The notes: generated from the sequence alone by a model not told the origin. 49,133 nt of DNA from an uncultured Fusobacteriaceae bacterium (GCA_947038515.1 CAMQWJ010000013.1:1-49133); one strand, 5' to 3'; shown: positions 1 to 7,543, counted from the stretch's first letter. Numbers and translations are program-made.

Positions 1-165
1 AAGGAAGCAATAAGTGAAGCCGAGAAATTAAAGTTACTAAGTGTAATGTATAGGTTTTTTAGCTCTGATGATGAGATTAATATGGTAGTGTTGATGAAAA
101 GAAAAAAACATTTTCCTTTAAAAGTACTTTATAGAAAATATGAGAAAGGAAAAAGAATAAATTAA
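1..165 (+). pseudogene. 3' end of a putative immunity protein gene (cut by window edge)
   Basis: An open frame enters from the left edge and stops with TAA at 163-165, giving 54 residues. Its first 20 or so codons are almost identical to the region starting at 1617 in the complete copy at 876-1796; after that the two tails diverge but keep a shared KRKxHFPL motif. It is therefore the C-terminus of a second copy of the secreted protein encoded at 876-1796. The start lies outside the window, so whether this copy is intact cannot be judged. It is followed after 18 bases by the truncated lipase, the same order as in the complete pair. Confidence 0.7.
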
Positions 166-183
166 AAAAGGGGGGAATTAAAA

Positions 184-819
184 ATGAAAGATGTAGTATA
201 CTTAAACTTTGCACAATTAGCTTATTTTGATTGGCATAAACTAGAACCTGAAGACATAACTAATTTTGAAGGGGATGTAGAGAGTTTAATTAATGATAAT
301 AAAACTTGGACTAAAATTTTACCAACGGGATTAATAGATAGCCATGAGGTAGAAGAAATAAATGGAATAAAAATGTATCAAGCAGCAGATAAGCGACTAT
401 TTATGAAATATTCGGAAGAAAAGCCAGATGAATATGGAAAAAGGAAACCTAAATATGAAAAAGAATTAAGTGGTTGGGAATTTCTATATAGTGCCGACCA
501 TGATAAGATATATAAAAATTATTTAGGAAAAGAAGAGGTAAATACAAGTAGTGGATTTAATGGAAGTGCGTTTAAGAAAGGAAATAATATAATAATAGCC
601 TACAGGGGAACAGAGGGATTAGTCTCACAAGATATGATGAATAATCTAGTAATAGCTTTTTTAAAGATGTCTCATCCCCATTTGACAGCAACGGTCTCAT
701 TTTATGAACATATAAAAAAGGAATATGGAGAAGGTTGTAACATTCACATAACAGGTCATAGTTTGGGTGGAGCTTTGGCACAATATTTTGTTTATGGTTA
801 TACTAAGTTGGAAAATTAA
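184..819 (+). pseudogene. Truncated copy of the GHSLGG lipase (N-terminal third only)
   Basis: This 211-residue frame has a good ribosome binding site (GGGGGAA) and matches residues 1-201 of the 599-residue lipase at 1818-3617. The first 20 codons are nearly identical, codons about 24-42 differ, and from base 311 to 786 I see no difference from 1945-2420. After the nucleophile elbow GHSLGG (Ser193) the frame switches to an unrelated ten-residue tail and stops. The later part of the lipase fold, where the catalytic acid and histidine would lie, is absent, so the product should be inactive. No trace of the missing C-terminus follows, which points to recombination or deletion and not to a point frameshift. 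It may be a remnant that serves as template for recombination. Confidence 0.8.
311..786 (+). repeat. 476-bp direct repeat, copy 1
   Basis: By eye this stretch is identical to 1945-2420 at a constant offset of 1634 bases, with no indel. It covers codons 43-201 of the lipase. The flanking sequence (about 258-310) differs at many positions, so the identity is a sharply bounded patch. Confidence 0.85.
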
Positions 820-875
820 GTTGATATATCTGTAAACAAAATAAAACAAAACAAAATAAGAGGAGAGGGAAGATT

Positions 876-1796
876 ATGAAAAGTGGAGTAAGAAAATTAG
901 TAGAGGTCACGCTATTATTACTACTATTTATACCAGCGAAAGCGGGAATATTTAGTAGTAATAATAGTAAAGTAATAGCTAGATACAACAAAGCGTTAAA
1001 TGATGAATTTTATTTTATAAGGGGATTGGATAGAGAAAGGAGCTTGTCAACGAATATAAAATATAGGGGTTTGTTGTATAGTAAGAAAATGAAAGAAGCA
1101 GGAGTGAGAGGTTTTTTAGAAATAGGTATAGAGAATTTAGATGATATAGTAGTCTATGGTACAACATATAGAAGTGTCTTAGCAGGAGAAGAAGTAAATA
1201 AAATATTTGAAGATGAAGCCAAGAAATTTTTTGGTGATAAGATTTTACTACAAAATACAACAGATGGTTATTTTAGTAAAGGGTCAGCCGAAGCAATAAA
1301 AAAAAAATTTACAAAAGTACCTAAGGATAATAAGGGTAAAACTCTTGAAGAGATACTGGATAGTAAAGGTGGATTTCGTCAAACCTTCGTGACTGTATTT
1401 GTAAAAGACATAAAGAAAATAGATGAGCTAGAATATAGAAAAAAGGCATTAGATTTAGCTAACTATATGTTTGATAATTTAAATGTAACGACCTCGTTAC
1501 AGATATTTATAAGAGACGAAAGCTATTTAGAAGATTATGAGAAAATAGAATCAACGATAGCTCCTGGATTTAGAGAAGATAAAGAAATAAAAGAGATATT
1601 AGAGAAAGTAAAGAAAAAGGAAGCAATAAGTGAAGCCGAGAAATTAAAGTTATTAAGTGTAATGTATAGGTATTTTAGAGATTGGAATAATCTTGTGGAG
1701 ATCACAATTTTTTTTAAGAGAAAAGAACATTTTCCATTAGAAATTATTTATACGAAATTTGAAAATGGAAAAAGTACATGGATAAAGAATAGATAA
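876..1796 (+). CDS. Exported protein, putative immunity partner of the lipase
   Basis: The 306-residue product is not a family I recognise. It starts with a classic signal peptide: basic MKSGVRK, a run of leucines at about 11-17, then PAKAG, with a likely cleavage near residue 22-24 and no lipobox cysteine, so it should be periplasmic. The mature part is lysine- and glutamate-rich and mixed helical, with no catalytic motif I can name. A partial second copy ends at base 165, again directly upstream of a lipase gene. Export plus repeated pairing with a lipase fits the pattern of periplasmic immunity proteins that neutralise phospholipase effectors; that role is inference. The ribosome binding site AGGAGAGGGA lies just upstream of the ATG. 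An accessory or adaptor role for the lipase is the main alternative. Confidence 0.6.
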   Translation: MKSGVRKLVEVTLLLLLFIPAKAGIFSSNNSKVIARYNKALNDEFYFIRGLDRERSLSTNIKYRGLLYSKKMKEAGVRGFLEIGIENLDDIVVYGTTYRSVLAGEEVNKIFEDEAKKFFGDKILLQNTTDGYFSKGSAEAIKKKFTKVPKDNKGKTLEEILDSKGGFRQTFVTVFVKDIKKIDELEYRKKALDLANYMFDNLNVTTSLQIFIRDESYLEDYEKIESTIAPGFREDKEIKEILEKVKKKEAISEAEKLKLLSVMYRYFRDWNNLVEITIFFKRKEHFPLEIIYTKFENGKSTWIKNR

Positions 1797-1817
1797 AAAA
1801 ACAAAGGAGGTTTAAAA

Positions 1818-3617
1818 ATGAAAGATGTAGTATACTTAAATTTTGCACAATTAGCTTATTTTGATTGGCATAAACTAGAATCTAAAGATATAAAGAAAGT
1901 CAAAGGTAGTGTGGATAGTTTAATTGACAGAGATGAAACTTGGGCTAAAATTTTACCAACGGGATTAATAGATAGCCATGAGGTAGAAGAAATAAATGGA
2001 ATAAAAATGTATCAAGCAGCAGATAAGCGACTATTTATGAAATATTCGGAAGAAAAGCCAGATGAATATGGAAAAAGGAAACCTAAATATGAAAAAGAAT
2101 TAAGTGGTTGGGAATTTCTATATAGTGCCGACCATGATAAGATATATAAAAATTATTTAGGAAAAGAAGAGGTAAATACAAGTAGTGGATTTAATGGAAG
2201 TGCGTTTAAGAAAGGAAATAATATAATAATAGCCTACAGGGGAACAGAGGGATTAGTCTCACAAGATATGATGAATAATCTAGTAATAGCTTTTTTAAAG
2301 ATGTCTCATCCCCATTTGACAGCAACGGTCTCATTTTATGAACATATAAAAAAGGAATATGGAGAAGGTTGTAACATTCACATAACAGGTCATAGTTTGG
2401 GTGGAGCTTTGGCACAATATGCCTGTGTGTATAGCGGGGGAATACATAAGACAAGAACATTTAATGCTTTGGGGATAGGAATACATCAAAGACATCTTGG
2501 TTTACTTGATATGTCTAGGCACTTTAGTAATTTGAGCATAGCTAATTTTAATCAACTATACTCAGAGGAAAAAACTTCACAGAATATAGAAAACCAAGCT
2601 AGAACCGGATTTTATCCAGTAGTCAGACGGGAATATGGTTCTTGGGTAATAAGTTTTGGATTTATGGATATTAATAAAACGAACATATATAAAGCTTCAC
2701 AAAACAATCATTTTATACAATATCCTACAGTTAAATTACCTGATGAACAGATAAAAGTAATTAGGGAACAAGCAAAAAAATATGTGGAAAATTATAGATT
2801 ACTTAGAGAGCAAGTTGATGGATTTAAAAAGGGATTAGAAACTAAATTTATGAATGAAAAAAAAGAATTAATTCCAAATGAAATTTTAATAAATTACTAT
2901 AATAAGCTTGATTTAATATCTTTAGTTCAAACAAGAATAGGAACGATAGTGAATGTCTATGAAAAAGAGGGGAAGAAAAGTAAGACAGATGGGCTATATT
3001 TGATTCGGCATAAATTAAAAACAGTACTAGAAGAAGCAAAATCAAGATTAATAAAACCAGAAGAAAAAGAGAAAATAGAGGAAATGGAAGTGAGATTAAA
3101 AGAATTGGAAGAAAAACAGAAAAACAAAACAGATGTAATAGATGATAGTTTATTTAGATTAATTACATCAATAAATCTTATTACAGGTAGTGGTTATCAC
3201 TCAGTAAATGATTATATCTTGTTTTTGGATGAAAAGAACAATATAAAGCAAGGTGAAATTGGAATATCTTTTTTAAAAAATATGGTGAAAACAGCAGTGT
3301 TACCTTGGGCACGTGGTAATATAACGAAATGGCAAAAAATTTCAGATGATTCCCCTGATAGCCTTCCATCGAAGATAGAGATCACGATTAAGGCAGAGAT
3401 ACTGGAACATTTAAAGAAATTAGAAGGTAATGGTAGCTCAAACAAATTTAATAAACTCAAAAAAACACAGTGGGAAAAAATGAAAAAGCTAGATGTAGTA
3501 GAAGTTAAAGAAATAGAAGAAAATGGAGAAGAAAAATATGTGATAAGTTTAGGTCAATTTAATAATTTAAAAGAAATAAGAGGAATAAAAGGAGGATATA
3601 ATGGAATTATTGAATAA
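1818..3617 (+). CDS. Lipase-fold (GHSLGG) protein, putative phospholipase effector
   Basis: The 599-residue protein has an alpha/beta-hydrolase lipase core. It shows a YRGTE segment near residue 140, typical of class-3-like lipases, and the nucleophile elbow GHSLGG at 191-196 with Ser193. A candidate catalytic histidine is His298 in NNHF. Residues from about 310 onward form a long helical region rich in Lys and Glu with no recognised domain. There is no signal peptide, so export would need a dedicated system. The gene begins after a strong AAAGGAGG site, follows the exported protein by 21 bases, and its last 17 bases overlap the start of the DUF4280 gene. This order resembles effector cassettes in which a phospholipase is linked to a PAAR-like protein. 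Substrate and target are unknown. Confidence 0.75.
   Translation: MKDVVYLNFAQLAYFDWHKLESKDIKKVKGSVDSLIDRDETWAKILPTGLIDSHEVEEINGIKMYQAADKRLFMKYSEEKPDEYGKRKPKYEKELSGWEFLYSADHDKIYKNYLGKEEVNTSSGFNGSAFKKGNNIIIAYRGTEGLVSQDMMNNLVIAFLKMSHPHLTATVSFYEHIKKEYGEGCNIHITGHSLGGALAQYACVYSGGIHKTRTFNALGIGIHQRHLGLLDMSRHFSNLSIANFNQLYSEEKTSQNIENQARTGFYPVVRREYGSWVISFGFMDINKTNIYKASQNNHFIQYPTVKLPDEQIKVIREQAKKYVENYRLLREQVDGFKKGLETKFMNEKKELIPNEILINYYNKLDLISLVQTRIGTIVNVYEKEGKKSKTDGLYLIRHKLKTVLEEAKSRLIKPEEKEKIEEMEVRLKELEEKQKNKTDVIDDSLFRLITSINLITGSGYHSVNDYILFLDEKNNIKQGEIGISFLKNMVKTAVLPWARGNITKWQKISDDSPDSLPSKIEITIKAEILEHLKKLEGNGSSNKFNKLKKTQWEKMKKLDVVEVKEIEENGEEKYVISLGQFNNLKEIRGIKGGYNGIIE
1945..2420 (+). repeat. 476-bp direct repeat, copy 2
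   Basis: This is the partner of 311-786, inside the intact lipase gene. It ends exactly where the truncated copy diverges, one codon after the ALAQ that follows the nucleophile elbow. Confidence 0.85.
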
Positions 3618-4023
3618 TAAAGGTTTAATTTTAAAATTGAGTAAAAATAAAAATAAAAAAAAATTAGCAAGTAATAAACCAGTTTTGGACGGAGCCAAAC
3701 TTTCGTGTAATCAAGGTACACAGCATAGTTCTTTAACAGTAACGAGTCATAGTAATATATTTATTGAAGATAAATTGCAAGGAACGATACAAGACTCAAT
3801 ACCAGGAAGAAATATATCACCTTTTGGTGATTGTAAGTTAAGACCTACAAAAGATGGTTTTGAGCCTTGTTCCGGATATATTGGAACGGCAGATTGGGAG
3901 GGGGAAATAAAAAATTCAGTAGGACCAGCTCCACCACTACTAGAAAGTTTTGTATGTAAGTGCACAATAGGTGGAATAATAAAAATTGAAGATGGATTAT
4001 CAAGAAAGACAAAGCATGATTAA
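3601..4023 (+). CDS. DUF4280 (PAAR-like) protein
   Basis: The 140-residue protein has the DUF4280 pattern: an early GAKLSC, a DSIPGRNISPFGDC block near residues 61-75, PCSGY, a SVGPAPPLLESFVCKC stretch and a final GGIIKIEDG. DUF4280 proteins are described as PAAR-like and are thought to cap the tip of contractile or related injection devices or to carry effectors to them. Its ATG lies inside the last codons of the lipase gene, with the AGGAGG site also in lipase coding sequence, so the two are probably translationally coupled. The first 25 residues are lysine-rich and precede the domain. No Hcp, VgrG, sheath or baseplate gene is visible in the window, so the delivery system is not known. Confidence 0.8.
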   Translation: MELLNNKGLILKLSKNKNKKKLASNKPVLDGAKLSCNQGTQHSSLTVTSHSNIFIEDKLQGTIQDSIPGRNISPFGDCKLRPTKDGFEPCSGYIGTADWEGEIKNSVGPAPPLLESFVCKCTIGGIIKIEDGLSRKTKHD

Positions 4024-4035
4024 GAAGGAGGGAAG

Positions 4036-4857
4036 ATGAAACTTATACAAAATATAGAAGAGAGTATATCAAAAAAACATATAGTAACAATGAGTTTTGA
4101 ATTGATAAATTATAGAAAAGAAGAAAAAAGTGAAATAAAATTGATACATGAAACTTTAAGAGAATATAACATAAAACAAATAGTAAATTATGAAATTTTA
4201 AATGTTGAAGAAATTGGAATAGAAGAGAATGAAAGTATAAAAAAATTGAAAAAAGCAGTTAATCATTGCTTTTCAGACCTATATTTCACCCAAAAAAATA
4301 CAGGTGAAATAGATAATATAATTAATTTTTTACAAATTCAAGATAAGTGGAAAAAAGAAAAAATGAAATTGATAATGTCAGATGATTCAGATAGCGAAAA
4401 GATAATAGATGGGATTTTTGAATTAGATGCTATAATGAAAAATGATGATTTATTAAATAAAAAAATTCCAAAAACAGGTTCTACACCGTTCCAATTTCCA
4501 CCAATATATGATGAAGAATATGGCTCTAAAGCGACCTCAGTAAAATTAGAGTTAAGTAATCTCTATTTGATGGATGAATTACCTTTAAATTTGAATGTAG
4601 TATTAGAGGATGAAAATAGATTGGTATTTGAAGGAAAAGAAGATAGAACATTTAAAGTTGTGGAATATCAAATATTATTAGCCAAAATTTTAAAAATACC
4701 ACAAGAGAGTAGAATGACGTTAAAAATTGAAGTAAATGGACATTATGAATTAGAAGAAGGGACTAATTTAATAAAAAATGGTATTTTAAACTTAATGGTA
4801 GATGTAGAAGAGTGTATTAATATGAAGTATAGATTTGAATTAAAGGAAATTGTATGA
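4036..4857 (+). CDS. Unknown protein downstream of the PAAR-like gene
   Basis: I do not recognise this 273-residue family. The sequence is acidic and lysine-rich, without signal peptide or membrane segment, so it is probably cytoplasmic. The first 150 residues look mainly helical. After a proline-containing linker (PKTGSTPFQFPP, about 149-160) the C-terminal 110 residues look beta-rich and may form a separate domain. It starts 12 bases after the DUF4280 stop with an AAGGAGGG site, and its stop overlaps the next start by four bases (ATGA). The position next to a PAAR-like protein suggests an adaptor, chaperone or structural partner, but nothing in the sequence proves this. Confidence 0.7.
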   Translation: MKLIQNIEESISKKHIVTMSFELINYRKEEKSEIKLIHETLREYNIKQIVNYEILNVEEIGIEENESIKKLKKAVNHCFSDLYFTQKNTGEIDNIINFLQIQDKWKKEKMKLIMSDDSDSEKIIDGIFELDAIMKNDDLLNKKIPKTGSTPFQFPPIYDEEYGSKATSVKLELSNLYLMDELPLNLNVVLEDENRLVFEGKEDRTFKVVEYQILLAKILKIPQESRMTLKIEVNGHYELEEGTNLIKNGILNLMVDVEECINMKYRFELKEIV

Positions 4858-5237
4858 ATAGAGTAGAAAAGTTTTTAGAGATTAATAAGTTGATATATAA
4901 ATTAAAAGGGAAAAATGATTTTAATGAGTGTATAATTTCACAATTAATAAAATTATCAAAATTAAAAAAAATAGAACCTATTCCAAAAGCAGAACCTAAA
5001 ATAGAAGAAATAATGGTTGAAAAAGAAAGGATGTATAGAAACTATCAAGGTGTTTTTTTGGCTTTGATGTGTGAAGTTAAGAAGAAACCAAAACCAATGA
5101 AGAAAATAGAAAAGAAAAATGATGGATTGATTTGTAAATATATAGAAAATAAAGAAAAAGACAACAGTACATTACATTATTTTTCAAACCTTATGCTTGA
5201 AATAGATAAAAAACAGCGATTAATAAATGATATTTAG
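4854..5237 (+). CDS. Unknown small basic protein, last gene of the lipase/PAAR-like cassette
   Basis: The 127-residue product is strongly lysine-rich and predicted helical, with a proline/lysine stretch in the middle (KKKPKPMKK). No export signal, membrane segment or family signature is visible. The start overlaps the preceding gene by four bases, which implies coupled translation. It closes the operon, since about 180 bases of non-coding DNA and a new promoter follow. Function is unknown; a partner of the 273-residue protein is the simplest guess. Confidence 0.65.
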   Translation: MNRVEKFLEINKLIYKLKGKNDFNECIISQLIKLSKLKKIEPIPKAEPKIEEIMVEKERMYRNYQGVFLALMCEVKKKPKPMKKIEKKNDGLICKYIENKEKDNSTLHYFSNLMLEIDKKQRLINDI

Positions 5238-5280
5238 TATAAATTATAAAATTTAACTTATAGAAATAAAAAATACTTTC

Positions 5281-5309
5281 TTTACAAAAATTTAAAATTG
5301 TGTTATTAT
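5281..5309 (+). promoter_or_regulatory. Promoter of the pyr operon
   Basis: TTTACA at 5281-5286 and TATTAT at 5304-5309 are separated by 17 bases, with a TG one base before the -10 (extended -10). Transcription would start near 5316, leaving a leader of about 255 bases before pyrB. Confidence 0.65.
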
Positions 5310-5419
5310 TTTAAAGATAAAAAAATAACAACAATAAATAAATTTAGAGAAATGGAAAAAAACTGAATTTTTTGTATAAAATAATATATTGAATTTTGAT
5401 AGTGGATAAGGAGGGAAAG

Positions 5420-5524
5420 ATGAAATTACGTAGACCTAGATCATGTTATTCTAGTTGTATTTTTATTTTTTTCTCCTTTATTCATTTTCATTTATTATTT
5501 GAAGAAGTAACAGCTATTTATTAA
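5420..5524 (+). CDS. 34-residue U-rich leader peptide of the pyr operon (pyrL-like)
   Basis: An ATG at 5420 follows an excellent AAGGAGGG site (5408-5415) and opens a 34-codon frame. The peptide begins MKLRRPRS and continues with a run rich in Phe, Ile, His and Leu. Between 5461 and 5500, 29 of 40 bases are T. The frame runs into a terminator hairpin: its stop codon (5522-5524) sits in the loop and first bases of the 3' arm. This is the architecture of the E. coli pyrBI leader, where low UTP slows RNA polymerase in the U-rich segment, lets the translating ribosome catch up and prevents terminator folding. That mechanism is known there and inferred here. The early arginine codons leave amino-acid sensing as a weaker alternative. 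Confidence 0.75.
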   Translation: MKLRRPRSCYSSCIFIFFSFIHFHLLFEEVTAIY

Positions 5525-5546
5525 TAGCTTTTACTTCTTTTTTTTT
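5504..5546 (+). terminator. Attenuator terminator before pyrB
   Basis: The arms 5504-5518 and 5523-5537 pair at 14 of 15 positions around a four-base loop and are followed by nine Ts (5538-5546). The hairpin overlaps the end of the leader peptide and lies 25 bases before pyrB, so it must be conditional for the operon to be expressed. Confidence 0.85.
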
Positions 5547-5571
5547 AGTTTTTTATATCAAAGGAGGGGTT

Positions 5572-6642
5572 ATGAATAATTTTATTTCTATGAAAGATTT
5601 TGAGAAGGAGCAAATAATAGAAATCCTTAATTATGCTTCTATTTTAAAAGAAAAAAAAGATAACACTAATATTTGTGATAAGAAAATAATTGCTTCTTTA
5701 TTTTTTGAACCTTCAACAAGAACAAGATTATCTTTTACTTCAGCAGCTTTTAGAGTTGGGGCAAAAGTATTGGGATTTGATTCTCCTGATGCAACCTCTA
5801 TTCAAAAAGGTGAAACCCTTAGAGATACCTTAAAAGTCATAAATGGTTATAGTGATTTAATAATTATGAGACATCCAAGAGATGGAGCTGCAAAATTGGC
5901 TACTGATATAGTGGATATACCAGTTATAAATGCAGGAGATGGTTCTAATGAACACCCTTCTCAGACTATGCTAGATCTTTTTACAATAAAAGAGGAGTTT
6001 AGTACTTTAGAAAATTTAAAAGTGGCATTTTTGGGTGATTTAAAATATGGTCGTACAGTGCATTCATTGACAGAAGCCCTCTCTCTATTTAAAACAGAGT
6101 TTTATTTTGTAGCAAATGAGATTTTACAAATACCTAAATATATTTTAGAAGACTTGGATAAAAAAAATATTAAATATCATATTCTAGATAAATATGATGA
6201 GATTCTTTCTGAAATAGATGTTTTGTATGTTACCAGAGTTCAAAAAGAAAGACTTCCTTCACTGGAACTTTACGAAAAGATAAAAGATGATTTTATTGTT
6301 AATAAAGAAAGTATTTTAAATTGTAAAGAATCAATGATAATACTTCATCCATTACCTAGAATAAACGAGATTAATATTGATGTAGATTCAACAAAACATG
6401 CAAAATATTTTACACAAGCAAAGAATGGATTAATAATGAGACAGGCAATGATTGCAATTGCTTTAGGGGATAAAGAAATAAAAAAAAATCAAAGAGAAAA
6501 AAAAATAATAATAAAAAAATCAGAAAAAATAGTTTGTGAAAATCCAAATTGTATTACACATGTGGAGAATACCGAGAATAAAGTGATTGAAGAAAAAAAT
6601 AAAAATTTTTGTTATTATTGTAGTCGAGAAATAACTTTATAA
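5572..6642 (+). CDS. pyrB: Aspartate carbamoyltransferase with fused PyrI-type zinc domain
   Basis: Catalyses carbamoyl phosphate plus aspartate to carbamoyl aspartate, the committed step of pyrimidine synthesis. Residues 1 to about 305 are a complete catalytic chain with FEPSTRTR for carbamoyl phosphate, NEHPSQ, and HPLPR. A lysine-rich linker follows, then a zinc knuckle with Cys322, Cys327, Cys347 and Cys350 (C-x4-C, C-x2-C). This matches the C-terminal zinc domain of the separate regulatory chain PyrI, including CENPNCITH. The nucleotide-binding allosteric domain of PyrI, about 100 residues, is absent. CTP/ATP feedback of the E. coli type is therefore unlikely, and control may rest on the upstream attenuator. 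First structural gene of the operon, with ATG after AAAGGAGGGG. Confidence 0.95.
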   Translation: MNNFISMKDFEKEQIIEILNYASILKEKKDNTNICDKKIIASLFFEPSTRTRLSFTSAAFRVGAKVLGFDSPDATSIQKGETLRDTLKVINGYSDLIIMRHPRDGAAKLATDIVDIPVINAGDGSNEHPSQTMLDLFTIKEEFSTLENLKVAFLGDLKYGRTVHSLTEALSLFKTEFYFVANEILQIPKYILEDLDKKNIKYHILDKYDEILSEIDVLYVTRVQKERLPSLELYEKIKDDFIVNKESILNCKESMIILHPLPRINEINIDVDSTKHAKYFTQAKNGLIMRQAMIAIALGDKEIKKNQREKKIIIKKSEKIVCENPNCITHVENTENKVIEEKNKNFCYYCSREITL

Positions 6643-6672
6643 TATAGAGCTTTTAGAAAAGGGAGGATATAT

Positions 6673-7482
6673 ATGTTTTTAAAAGATTGTAAAATTATTA
6701 GTAATGTTAATGTAGCTTTAAATTATTTCATCTTAACTGTTGAAAATAGGGAAGCAGTGGAAAAAGTGAGAGCAGGACAATTTTTTATGTTAAAGTGCAA
6801 GAATGAAGCTACTTTTTTAAGGCGACCAATTAGCTTACATAATTGTGATCCTCTTAATGGAACTTTAGAATTTTTGTATGAAGTAAAAGGAAAAGGAACA
6901 TTGGAATTTTCTAAATTATCATCAGATGAAACAATTAATATCCAAGGTCCCTTAGGGAATGGGTTTAATGTAGAAGAAAAAAATAAAAACATTGCTATTG
7001 TCGGTGGTGGAATGGGTATGGCTCCTTTAAAATTATTAATTAAAAATTTAAACCTAAATAATAATGTTAAATTATTTTTAGGAGTACATTCCAAAGAATA
7101 TATTAATGTTTTAAAAAGTTTTGAAACTGTAATAGAAAAAGAAAATATACATATTGCTTCAGATGATGGTTCAATAGGGGTAAAAGGCAATGTAGTAGCA
7201 ATTTTTAAAGAGGAATTGGAGAGGAGTAAATTTGATAAAATATACTCTTGTGGACCTGAAAAAATGTTGGAAGCTCTCCATGAAGTAGCAGTAAATAACA
7301 ATATATTACTTGATATATCTCTTGAAGAGAGAATGGCTTGTGGAGTCAAAGCTTGTGTGGGGTGTTCAATAAAAACAAAAGAGGGAATGAAAAAAATATG
7401 TTACGATGGTCCAGTTTTTTCAAGTAGCAAAATAATAGAATTACATCCAAAAGAAAAAGTTGAGAATAGTTGCTGTAACTAG
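6673..7482 (+). CDS. pyrK: Dihydroorotate dehydrogenase B electron transfer subunit
   Basis: The 269-residue PyrK passes electrons from PyrD to NAD+ through FAD and a [2Fe-2S] cluster. It contains the FAD-binding RRPISLHN motif near residues 54-61, the NAD-binding stretch VGGGMGMAPL near 114-123, CGPEKML near 195, and a C-terminal cysteine cluster (MACGVKACVGCSI) with a further cysteine in KKICYDGPVF. Length is normal for the family. It lies 30 bases after pyrB, with GGGAGG before the ATG, and next to pyrD, as expected for a heterotetrameric class 1B enzyme. Confidence 0.95.
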   Translation: MFLKDCKIISNVNVALNYFILTVENREAVEKVRAGQFFMLKCKNEATFLRRPISLHNCDPLNGTLEFLYEVKGKGTLEFSKLSSDETINIQGPLGNGFNVEEKNKNIAIVGGGMGMAPLKLLIKNLNLNNNVKLFLGVHSKEYINVLKSFETVIEKENIHIASDDGSIGVKGNVVAIFKEELERSKFDKIYSCGPEKMLEALHEVAVNNNILLDISLEERMACGVKACVGCSIKTKEGMKKICYDGPVFSSSKIIELHPKEKVENSCCN

Positions 7483-7500
7483 AGCCTTATATTAAATTAA

Positions 7501-7543
7501 AAAGGAGGGAATGATAGGTAATTATTAATAAATTACTTATTAT
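7501..7543 (+). promoter_or_regulatory. Unusual pyrD translation start region: strong SD, five-codon minicistron, hairpin
   Basis: A strong AAAGGAGGG at 7501-7509 is followed by ATG at 7511, which opens a five-codon frame (MIGNY, stop 7526-7528) in the same frame as pyrD. The arms GTAATT (7518-7523) and AATTAC (7531-7536) can form a hairpin. The pyrD ATG at 7544 has no closer ribosome binding site, so it probably relies on reinitiation or on the hairpin bringing the distant SD nearer. Confidence 0.5.

Noticed and set aside
184-1818. An insertion sequence or transposon as the cause of the duplication
   Set aside because: No transposase, terminal inverted repeat or target duplication is visible at the edges of the repeat units.
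1-5237. A type VI secretion system locus
   Set aside because: Only a PAAR-like protein and a lipase are visible; no sheath, Hcp, VgrG or ATPase gene lies in the window, so a named T6SS cannot be claimed.
5238-5571. A PyrR-binding attenuator or a riboswitch
   Set aside because: The leader has a translated U-rich ORF overlapping one terminator and no sign of the PyrR anti-antiterminator loop or a competing antiterminator.
6723-7349. A 208-residue minus-strand frame inside pyrK
   Set aside because: It is the antisense shadow of a strongly supported conserved gene, with no start signal and unusual Ser/Phe-rich composition typical of antisense AT-rich frames.
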